From the NCBI GenBank assembly GCA_030654965.1, contig JAURWL010000252.1:1-59307 (forward strand): a DNA stretch of 59,307 bases, written 5' to 3'. Both the position numbers and the translations under genes were made by a program. Under the pieces are notes generated by a model. It was not told where the DNA came from, made no database searches, and saw nothing but the letters and a program-made list of their open reading frames with translations. This DNA is from Dehalococcoidales bacterium (GTDB lineage: Bacteria > Chloroflexota > Dehalococcoidia > Dehalococcoidales > Fen-1064). Shown piece by piece: positions 53,323 to 59,307 of the stretch. Numbering within the stretch: the stretch's first letter is position 1; every line of letters starts with the position of its first letter.

Positions 53323-54303
53323 TCAGGGTTTCCCTTTTTCTTCCCCTGTTATACCGTTCTCTTTGAGTTCCGCAACCTCTTTATTGTTATTCACAGTCTC
53401 CATATTGTTAGTTATCGGCGGACCGACAATTTTAATATCTTCCAGAGGCAGTTCCACCGTAACCTGAGTTTCCAGTTCCACCACCACCGTCTCCTTCAAA
53501 GGATTGTTCCCCACCACCCGCGCAGGACCCATCGGTGTGGTCACTGGCTGACCTTCTCGGGGCATCTTGCCGCGCATATCACGATAAAGCAGGTGTTCGT
53601 AGGAGAGACAGCAGAGCAGGCGGCCGCAGACACCCGAGATTTTCATCGGGTTCAATGGCAACCCCTGTTCTTTTGCCATCTTGATGGAAATCGGCTGGAA
53701 TTCACTCAGCCAGGTGACACAGCAGAGCGGTCTGCCACAACGACCGTATCCACCCATAATCTTGGTTTCATCACGAGCGCCGACCTGCCGCAGTTCCACT
53801 CTCACACGGAATCGGGTGGCAAGCTCACGCACCAACTCCCGGAAGTCAACCCGTTCGGCGGCGCTAAAAAAGAAGGTGATGTGGTTTCCATCCAGACTAT
53901 ACTCCGCAGAGAGCAGTTTCATCGGTAGACCGAGACGGGCAACCATCTTCCCGCACTCTACAAGTGCTTCTCTCTCTTTCTTTTCCGTCTCTTCAGAATG
54001 CTGGGCTTCTGTCGGCTCTGCTTTGCGGATGACCGCTTTCAATGGCATCTCGATTTCGCTTACCAGCACCTGCTTTGATGCCAGCACTACCCGCCCGATT
54101 TCCAGACCGCGGGCAGTCTCCACAATGACATAGTCGTTCGGGTTAAACTCAAAATCTTTCGGGTCGAAATAGTAGATACGTCCTGCTCTCTTGAACCGCA
54201 CCCCGACAATTTTCACATGGCTGGGAGCCGGGGTTGGTACGGCTGGAGTAGTAGCAGGTTGATTATCTACCGTATTCTGATTATTGTTAGTCGTTTCGTC
54301 CAT
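53323..54303 (-). CDS. ricT: PSP1-domain protein (RicT/YaaT-like)
   Basis: A 326-residue PSP1 protein: an N-terminal low-complexity N/T/P-rich region (1-30), then V-G-V-R-F-K-R-A-G-R-I-Y-Y-F-D and the central G-G-Y-G-R-C-G-R-P-L-C-C ... I-S-G-V-C-G-R-L-L-C-C-L-S-Y-E-H. These Cys sites hold Fe-S clusters in the Bacillus Ric complex, which affects RNase Y. It lies next to a delta'-type clamp-loader gene, as in many bacteria. Confidence 0.92.
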   Translation of the reverse strand: MDETTNNNQNTVDNQPATTPAVPTPAPSHVKIVGVRFKRAGRIYYFDPKDFEFNPNDYVIVETARGLEIGRVVLASKQVLVSEIEMPLKAVIRKAEPTEAQHSEETEKKEREALVECGKMVARLGLPMKLLSAEYSLDGNHITFFFSAAERVDFRELVRELATRFRVRVELRQVGARDETKIMGGYGRCGRPLCCVTWLSEFQPISIKMAKEQGLPLNPMKISGVCGRLLCCLSYEHLLYRDMRGKMPREGQPVTTPMGPARVVGNNPLKETVVVELETQVTVELPLEDIKIVGPPITNNMETVNNNKEVAELKENGITGEEKGKP

Positions 54304-54309
54304 AAAAAA

Positions 54310-55347
54310 TTAATAAAGGGTCGCCTTCTTTACTTTACCACGTTCCGGGACATTAAGCATCAAAACTTCCAGCGCCAGTTGTGGATTCACATTCTGTCGG
54401 AGTTGAGACATCGCCGATTTCACACTGCCGATGAACTGGCGGATTTGCGCCAGATTGCAGTCAGCCGCCGTTTCCTTCAGCTCGTCTTCACGGTCGATGT
54501 TAATAATGGCTTCGCCGTTGCCTACTTTAATAAGGAGCACATCACGCCACCAGTCCAGAAGTAGCGCCAGTTTTTGCTGGACGGTCTCCCGGTTTTGTGT
54601 GTACCGCTCCGTCATTTTCGCCACAAAGGTAAAACGACGGTCGAAATCAGCCTCGATTACATCCAACCACTCATTCAACCAGTCGTTTCTTTGCTGTAGC
54701 AAAGCGTTATCCTTAGACATGGCAACTGCCCAACCCGGACACCCCGCCGAAAGACGCGAAAGCAGTTCCGCTTTCTCCTGCTCAACACCCCAACGGGTCA
54801 TGAGCGCTTTTTCAATCAGGGAGAGGGCGAGAGGAAAAAACTCAATTCGCTGACAGCGTGAGATGACAGTCGCCGGCACCATAGCTTCATTCACAGTAAG
54901 AAGAATGAAAATCACGTTACCCACCGGCTCTTCCAGCGTTTTTAACATGCGGTTAGCGGCGGCAATGGAGAGGAACTCCAGACCATCAATAATGAAAACC
55001 TTATACCTGCCTTCGAAAGGCGGCAGGTTCACCGAGTGCAGAATCTGGTCGATTTGTTCAACGCTAATCCGCGTCTTGCCAGTGGTTTCGCCTGTCTCGC
55101 CTCCCTGTTCCAATTTAATGGTCTGGATATCGGCGTGCTTACCTTCGGCGATTCTCCGGCAGGAATCACAAACGCCGCAGGGGCGGTCCGGTGAAGCGCA
55201 ATTCATTGCCTGTGCCAGGTTTATCGCCAGCGTCATTTTGCCGATATGAGCAGGTCCGACAAAAAGATAGGCATGCGCAATTGTCCCCTTCTCCAAACCG
55301 CGCTGGAGGAGAGAGACCGCCGCTTCATGCCCGATAACATTCCACAC
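54310..55347 (-). CDS. holB: DNA polymerase III subunit delta'
   Basis: A 345-residue clamp-loader subunit: G-H-E-A-A-V-S-L-L-Q-R, A-Y-L-F-V-G-P-A-H-I-G-K-M-T-L-A (degenerate P-loop), a four-Cys Zn site C-A-S-P-D-R-P-C-G-V-C-D-S-C, V-F-I-I-D-G-L-E-F-L and L-K-T-L-E-E-P. Paired with ricT, 6 bp apart. Upstream is a repeat-rich gap. Confidence 0.93.
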   Translation of the reverse strand: MWNVIGHEAAVSLLQRGLEKGTIAHAYLFVGPAHIGKMTLAINLAQAMNCASPDRPCGVCDSCRRIAEGKHADIQTIKLEQGGETGETTGKTRISVEQIDQILHSVNLPPFEGRYKVFIIDGLEFLSIAAANRMLKTLEEPVGNVIFILLTVNEAMVPATVISRCQRIEFFPLALSLIEKALMTRWGVEQEKAELLSRLSAGCPGWAVAMSKDNALLQQRNDWLNEWLDVIEADFDRRFTFVAKMTERYTQNRETVQQKLALLLDWWRDVLLIKVGNGEAIINIDREDELKETAADCNLAQIRQFIGSVKSAMSQLRQNVNPQLALEVLMLNVPERGKVKKATLY

Positions 55348-55400
55348 AAGAAAAATTCCTAATACCGAATATCTAATGTCTAAATCCCGACTTCATACGG

Positions 55401-55466
55401 GGTGTCCCGATTCCTAATGTAATACGGGATTCCGATGATAAACAAGTCGGAACCTGATATCATCGG
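55401..55466. repeat. Hairpin repeat between holB and lysA
   Basis: Stems TCCCG/CGGGA (55405-55429) and CCGATGATA/TATCATCGG (55432-55466). The second is a perfect 9-bp stem. Part of the 310-bp gap 55348-55657, which otherwise contains the inverted-repeat element 55507-55589 and an AT-rich TTTCG repeat. Confidence 0.65.
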
Positions 55467-55506
55467 CACAATATCAAATTCTAAATCAACAACATCCCAA
55501 ACGTAA

Positions 55507-55589
55507 TTGTCATTCTGAGGGAGTGTAGCGACCGAATGAATCTAGTTTATTAAAACCACTGGATTCTCTTCATTCCGTTCAGAATACAA
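55507..55589. repeat. Miniature inverted-repeat element, 83 bp, 'GTCATTCTGA' type
   Basis: Terminal inverted repeats TTGTCATTCTGA (55507-55518) and TCAGAATACAA (55579-55589). An inner GAATGAA/TTCATTC pairing surrounds an AT-rich centre. No open frame. Confidence 0.75.
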
Positions 55590-55616
55590 TGTGTAAAACC
55601 ATCTCCAGTTTTTCAA

Positions 55617-55659
55617 TTTCAGATATTTTAATTTGTTTCGAATTTCGTATTTCGGATTT
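55617..55659. repeat. TTTCG-type degenerate repeat running into the lysA stop codon
   Basis: AT-rich units (TTTCG, ATTTCG) end with GTATTTCGGATTT (55647-55659), which overlaps the first two bases of the lysA stop codon (55658-55660, plus-strand reading). The same 13-mer occurs at 30629-30641 beside the purA stop. Confidence 0.55.
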
Positions 55660-56971
55660 AAATGATATCGCACCTGGTTATATCTTCCAGTGTCTCCCGG
55701 CGCCGGATGAGCCGCGCCTTGCTGTCTTTCACCAGAATCACAGGAGGTTTACAAAACGCATTGTAGTTCATTGATTCCGGTATGCTGTAGGCGCCGGCAC
55801 CCGCTACCGCCAGAATATCCCCCGCTTTCATCGCCGGCAACTCAATATCCCTGATAAGAATGTCGCCGGACTCACAGAATTTGCCGGAGATGGTGACTTT
55901 ACCTGTCATTCTTGCCCGCATCCGGTTCGCGACCACCGCCTCAAGCCGGGCTTGATAGAGCGCCGGGCGGATATTATCGCCCATGCCGCCATCTACCGAG
56001 ACGTAAGTTCTGATGCCGGGGATGTCCTTAACCACACCCACTGTATAAAGCGCTACGCCCGACTGCGCGACAGTCGACCTGCCTGGCTCAATAACCAGTC
56101 GTGGCAGTTTCAGCTTCAACCGTCTACATTCCGCCTTGATAGTGCTGGTGAGCGCCTCCGCAAAGCTGGCGAAGGGCGGAGCAGGATTATCAATCGTATA
56201 TTGAATAGCAAAACCACCGCCGGTGTCCAGCTCTTTCAGAATAAACCCGTATTTCTTCTTCATATCGGCGGCAAAGTTCAGAATAAACTTGACAGATTCC
56301 ACATAAGGTTCCGTTTCATAGATAAGTGAGCCGATATGGAAATGAAGCCCGACCAGGTTCAAGCCTCGTGTGGACATCGCCTTTTTTATAGCTTCCTCTT
56401 TCATCGGTAAGGGAATCCCGAACTTGCTATCGATGGTGCCGGTGGAAGTGTACTGGTGAGTGTGCGGGTCGACGCCCGGAGTAATTCTCAGTAGAATATC
56501 CTGCGTAACCCCCTTCTCTTTGACCAGCCTACCCAGCATCTCAAGCTCATGGAAGTTATCGACAACGATACGTCCCGCCTTCCACTTCAATCCCAGTTCC
56601 AGCTCCCGGAGCGACTTATTATTGCCGTGGAAATAAACCCTTTTCATAGGGAATTTCACAGACTTTGCAATACCCAGCTCACCCTCGGAGACGACATCCA
56701 GTCCCAATCCTTCCTCATTCATGATGAGCGCCATGGCTCCATTGATAAATGCCTTGCTCGCATAAAGAATGAGAAGGTCGGGATAACGCTTACCGAACTC
56801 CCGCTTGAATTCATTGATTTTTGAACGCAGGGTGAACTCATCATAGAGATAGAGCGGCGTGCCGAACTCGGCAGCGAGGTCGGTGGCATCACACCCGCCG
56901 ATAACCAGATGGCCCGCGCGGTTCACCTTCGTGCCCAGCGGATAAACGGGCAATCGTGTAATCATCGTCAA
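55658..56971 (-). CDS. lysA: Diaminopimelate decarboxylase
   Basis: PLP enzyme for the last step of lysine synthesis, 437 residues: T-P-L-Y-L-Y-D-E, the PLP Lys in Y-A-S-K-A-F, H-F-H-I-G-S, D-T-G-G-G, E-P-G-R-S and the partner-chain C-E-S-G-D. The start is a TTG at 56971 behind GGAGGAGGGAA; ATG 56965 is an alternative. It completes the route begun by dapA/dapB at 27.6-30.3 kb. Confidence 0.96.
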   Translation of the reverse strand: MTMITRLPVYPLGTKVNRAGHLVIGGCDATDLAAEFGTPLYLYDEFTLRSKINEFKREFGKRYPDLLILYASKAFINGAMALIMNEEGLGLDVVSEGELGIAKSVKFPMKRVYFHGNNKSLRELELGLKWKAGRIVVDNFHELEMLGRLVKEKGVTQDILLRITPGVDPHTHQYTSTGTIDSKFGIPLPMKEEAIKKAMSTRGLNLVGLHFHIGSLIYETEPYVESVKFILNFAADMKKKYGFILKELDTGGGFAIQYTIDNPAPPFASFAEALTSTIKAECRRLKLKLPRLVIEPGRSTVAQSGVALYTVGVVKDIPGIRTYVSVDGGMGDNIRPALYQARLEAVVANRMRARMTGKVTISGKFCESGDILIRDIELPAMKAGDILAVAGAGAYSIPESMNYNAFCKPPVILVKDSKARLIRRRETLEDITRCDII

Positions 56972-57018
56972 GACAGTTCCCTCCTCCAGTGCCAGTTGAG
57001 TAGTAAAACCACGAGTGT

Positions 57019-58155
57019 TTATAGCATCACCAGATTATTCCGGTGCACTACCTCACTACCGTAGTCGTGACCCAAACGTGAGACAATTTCTTCCGAATGG
57101 ATGCCTTTGATTTGCAGAAGTTCTTCAGCGTCATAGTTCGTAATGCCGCACCCCAGCCTCACTCCCTGCGTGTCCTGGATGTTCACAATATCACCGCGAC
57201 GGAAGTTACCCTCAACCTGCTGAATACCCGCCGCAAGTAGACTGCGTTTGTACCGCCGTAGCGCCAGCGCCGCACCCGTATCCACCACTACCGTGCCGCG
57301 GGTACGTAATCCGCTCAATATCCACCGCTCCCGGCTATCCAGTTGCGCCGTCACCGGTAAAAAACGCGTGCCAACTGATTCACCAGCCGCCAGTCTTTGG
57401 AGCACATCGGGCTGACGCCCATTGGCGATAACCACTGTAATCCCGCAGTCGGTTGCCATCTTCGCCGCTTCAATCTTGGTAACCATACCGCCCGTACCCA
57501 GTCCACTCGTCGAGCCGGATACCAGTCCCTCAATCCGTGCGTCTATCTTTTCCACCAGAGGGATGAGCCTGGCATCGGGGTCTTTATTAGGGTCGGCGGT
57601 ATACAAACCATCGATGTCTGTCAAAATCAGTAAGAGGTCGGCGTCGATCAAATTCGCCACCATCGCCGAAAGGTTATCATTATCGCCAAACTGAGCTTCC
57701 TCAATTTCATCCACCGCAACCACATCGTTCTCATTGACAATACAGATGACACCCATTTCCAGCAAAGCGAGCAGGGTATTACGGGTATTCAGATAGCCGT
57801 GGCGGTCACGCAAATCGGCTTTGGTTAGAAGCGCCTGCGCCACCGTGACACCGTGCCGGTCGAAAAGCCGTTCATAGAGGTTCATCAGGCGACTCTGCCC
57901 CACAGAAGCGAGTACCTGCTTATACGGAATGCCCTTAATTTTTTTGGTCAGTCCCAGCTTCTCTCTGCCGGCGGCAATCGCTCCGGAAGTGACCACCACC
58001 ACCTCTGCTCCTTGTTCGTGCAGACGGGCAAGCTGATTGACCAGGTCGGACATCTTGTCATGGTTGAGCTTGCTGGTGCCGGCGGTCAGGAGACTCGTCC
58101 CGAACTTGGCAACGATGCGACGGTACGGCAGGGTGCATTCGGTTTTTTTAGCCAC
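57019..58155 (-). CDS. proB: Glutamate 5-kinase with PUA domain
   Basis: Phosphorylates glutamate in proline synthesis. 378 residues: amino-acid-kinase domain with [25 protein letters not shown] and [19 protein letters not shown], then a C-terminal PUA domain (~280-378). GTG start at 58155 after GAAGG. proA is not adjacent; lysA follows. Confidence 0.95.
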   Translation of the reverse strand: MAKKTECTLPYRRIVAKFGTSLLTAGTSKLNHDKMSDLVNQLARLHEQGAEVVVVTSGAIAAGREKLGLTKKIKGIPYKQVLASVGQSRLMNLYERLFDRHGVTVAQALLTKADLRDRHGYLNTRNTLLALLEMGVICIVNENDVVAVDEIEEAQFGDNDNLSAMVANLIDADLLLILTDIDGLYTADPNKDPDARLIPLVEKIDARIEGLVSGSTSGLGTGGMVTKIEAAKMATDCGITVVIANGRQPDVLQRLAAGESVGTRFLPVTAQLDSRERWILSGLRTRGTVVVDTGAALALRRYKRSLLAAGIQQVEGNFRRGDIVNIQDTQGVRLGCGITNYDAEELLQIKGIHSEEIVSRLGHDYGSEVVHRNNLVML

Positions 58156-58168
58156 AGTGGACTACCTT

Positions 58169-58426
58169 CTATGTTTTAGAGTCATTATAGCATATAGTTT
58201 TGTGACTTAATTGGGAGCACAAAAGCGCTTCGATAAGTTTGAGAGTAACAGGTTCAATCCCAACTCTACTGTAGCCGATAACAATCTTGTCTACCAGTTC
58301 TGTAAGTATACTGCGTTTGACAGTGTCTAGAACATCGGAGAAGTCACCAAAATTAAATTCACGACGTAGCCATTGACACTTTTCTTTGACCGCACTATAC
58401 TTGCGCTGACGATTCCGAGTAAGCAC
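58169..58426 (-). pseudogene. Short ORF, possible remnant of a serine recombinase C-terminus
   Basis: 85 codons with no clear full-length family. The segment V-K-R-S-I-L-T-E-L-V-D-K-I-V-I-G resembles the C-terminal region of large serine recombinases (...LL..LVDRIVV...), which would make this a degraded fragment. AT-rich like the DNA that follows. It could also be a non-coding chance ORF. Confidence 0.25.
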
Positions 58427-58486
58427 CCTTTCTTTACATACAGTTTATCCATCGGTAATGAAGCTCTGAAAATAGGATAAATATAA

Positions 58487-58723
58487 ATGAGTCCATTATT
58501 GATAGCACTTACCGTAGTCAGCGTAATTTTCTTATTGATTTATTTCGCACGTGGACGTAATGCTGTATGGGGCGGAGCCACTTTAGGAATCATAGTAGGA
58601 GTAATTATTTCTCTTATTAAGCACAGCTGGACTCTCCTTGCCTGGAGTTTTTCGCACGGTACTTTATCTCGAGTAATTTTTGAATGGATAGGTCGTTTAT
58701 CTACCGAAATCAAGAGAGAGTAA
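58487..58723 (+). CDS. Small membrane protein (78 residues)
   Basis: Two predicted transmembrane segments (~2-20 and ~30-52) followed by an amphipathic tail with charged C-terminus. No family recognised. It is followed after 10 bp by another small membrane protein and then a TPR protein on the same strand, in AT-rich DNA. Confidence 0.5.
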   Translation: MSPLLIALTVVSVIFLLIYFARGRNAVWGGATLGIIVGVIISLIKHSWTLLAWSFSHGTLSRVIFEWIGRLSTEIKRE

Positions 58724-58733
58724 AGAGTATATA

Positions 58734-58985
58734 ATGTGGAAAATTCTTAAAATATTGGGGTATATCATAGCCATTATCTTTGGGGTTAATCTGGTATATT
58801 GTGGACTTCCTTACATGATAAGGCATGAGGACTGGTTCTTTATATATAATCCAACCTTTAATCTTTTCGGTAAATACCGCACCAATGAAGTCCTTGCTTG
58901 GCAAATACTCTACAGCATAATACTTTTAATACTCGGCGGCATCTTGATTAGTATTGCCGATAAGAAGCTGAAAAAGCGACCATAG
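58734..58985 (+). CDS. Small membrane protein (83 residues)
   Basis: Two predicted transmembrane segments (~3-25 and ~55-76) flanking a polar, aromatic loop (H-E-D-W-F-F-I-Y-N-P), ending in a basic K/R tail. No family recognised. Lies between another small membrane protein and a TPR protein. Confidence 0.5.
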   Translation: MWKILKILGYIIAIIFGVNLVYCGLPYMIRHEDWFFIYNPTFNLFGKYRTNEVLAWQILYSIILLILGGILISIADKKLKKRP

Positions 58986-58996
58986 GTTGATGTTCC

Positions 58997-59307
58997 ATGT
59001 TTAAACCAAGTGATACTAAGAAGCGGGCACAAGAATATTACAACGAAGGTTCTCGGATTTTAGAGAACCTAAATCAAGCATCGTACAGAGACAGAGGCTT
59101 AGAAGAAGCAAGCAGGCGTACGCATGAGGCAATCTTATCCCTTCCAAAGAACCTTCGGAAACCAGCAGAAATAAGCAAGTACCTACGAAAGCATAGTGGA
59201 AAAGTGTCATCGTCCATCCCTAAAGACCTTGAGAAAGCAATCAAGCACTTACAGAAAGCGACGAAACTGGACCCTTCTTTCGCTCACGCCTTTCATAATC
59301 TGGCGCA
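58997..59307 (+). CDS. TPR-repeat protein (N-terminal part, runs off window)
   Basis: An open frame from ATG 58997 to the window end, 103 codons. A Lys/Arg-rich start is followed by helices and, at the cut end, a TPR unit L-E-K-A-I-K-H-L-Q-K-A-T-K-L-D-P-S-F-A-H-A-F-H-N-L-A. It starts 11 bp after the small membrane protein. The rest lies outside, so its partners and function are unknown. Confidence 0.65.
   Translation, partial: MFKPSDTKKRAQEYYNEGSRILENLNQASYRDRGLEEASRRTHEAILSLPKNLRKPAEISKYLRKHSGKVSSSIPKDLEKAIKHLQKATKLDPSFAHAFHNLA

Noticed and set aside
53224-53928. 234-codon plus-strand frame across the FAD oxidoreductase end and ricT
   Set aside because: Antisense to the conserved Cys motifs of RicT, with no recognisable domain.

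Overview
The window reads as a piece of chromosome from an anaerobic bacterium, most likely a member of the Chloroflexota close to Dehalococcoidia. This assignment is an inference. It rests on a selenocysteine-type formate dehydrogenase, family III CoA-transferases, a 4-hydroxybutyryl-CoA dehydratase-like protein, an inositol-phosphate/PimA-like/CDP-alcohol lipid cluster and a lone nusA-ylxR-infB-rbfA-truB operon without rimP. Coding density is high, G+C looks close to 50%, and both strands are used. I see no tRNA, rRNA, CRISPR array or complete insertion sequence.

Positions 1-6.2 kb: on the minus strand lie the N-terminal three quarters of a selenoprotein formate dehydrogenase (in-frame UGA followed by a SECIS-like hairpin), a cNMP-binding-domain protein and a small two-TM protein. 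Diverging from them is a PAS-GAF histidine kinase with a LuxR-type response regulator. 6.5-11 kb: a MoxR ATPase, DUF58 protein and membrane transglutaminase operon. 11-16.2 kb: a DUF169 protein on the minus strand, then two translationally coupled family III CoA-transferases followed closely by a DEDD exonuclease and an Fe-S RecB-like nuclease. 16.4-19.4 kb: a three-gene ABC-2 exporter. 19.7-24.8 kb: a 4-hydroxybutyryl-CoA dehydratase-like protein, tsaD, a DUF2851 protein and a macrodomain protein, separated by structured repeats.

25-30.3 kb: rpsO-pnp-dapB-asd-like-dapA. This joins RNA turnover with diaminopimelate/lysine synthesis, but the asd-like protein has lost both catalytic residues. 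30.6-35.4 kb (minus): purA, a four-helix-bundle protein, and a lipid cluster of inositol-3-phosphate synthase, PimA-like glycosyltransferase and CDP-alcohol phosphatidyltransferase. 35.4-40.4 kb (minus): the nusA-ylxR-infB-rbfA-truB operon, with a promoter and a terminator-like hairpin in its leader. 40.4-42.3 kb (minus): a 52-residue zinc ribbon, a GNAT acetyltransferase and ruvB.

42.6-53.3 kb (plus): an M20 amidohydrolase; plsX, a CxxxC protein and trxB; rplI-dnaB-DnaD-like-DnaC-like, whose loader has two complete ATPase domains; an HNH endonuclease; and a STAS-domain protein with a phytoene-dehydrogenase-like flavoprotein. 53.3-58.2 kb (minus): ricT-like, holB-like, lysA and proB. The last ~1.1 kb is AT-richer and holds a possible recombinase remnant, two small membrane proteins and the start of a TPR protein.

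Several intergenic regions carry hairpin-rich dispersed repeats. Two copies share a layout and differ by paired changes in their stems, and two others have terminal inverted repeats. The strongest leads are the catalytically altered asd-like protein, the tandem helicase loader, the SECIS-containing formate dehydrogenase, the coupled CoA-transferase pair in which only one partner keeps the conserved Asp, the DEDD/Fe-S nuclease pair and the nusA leader.
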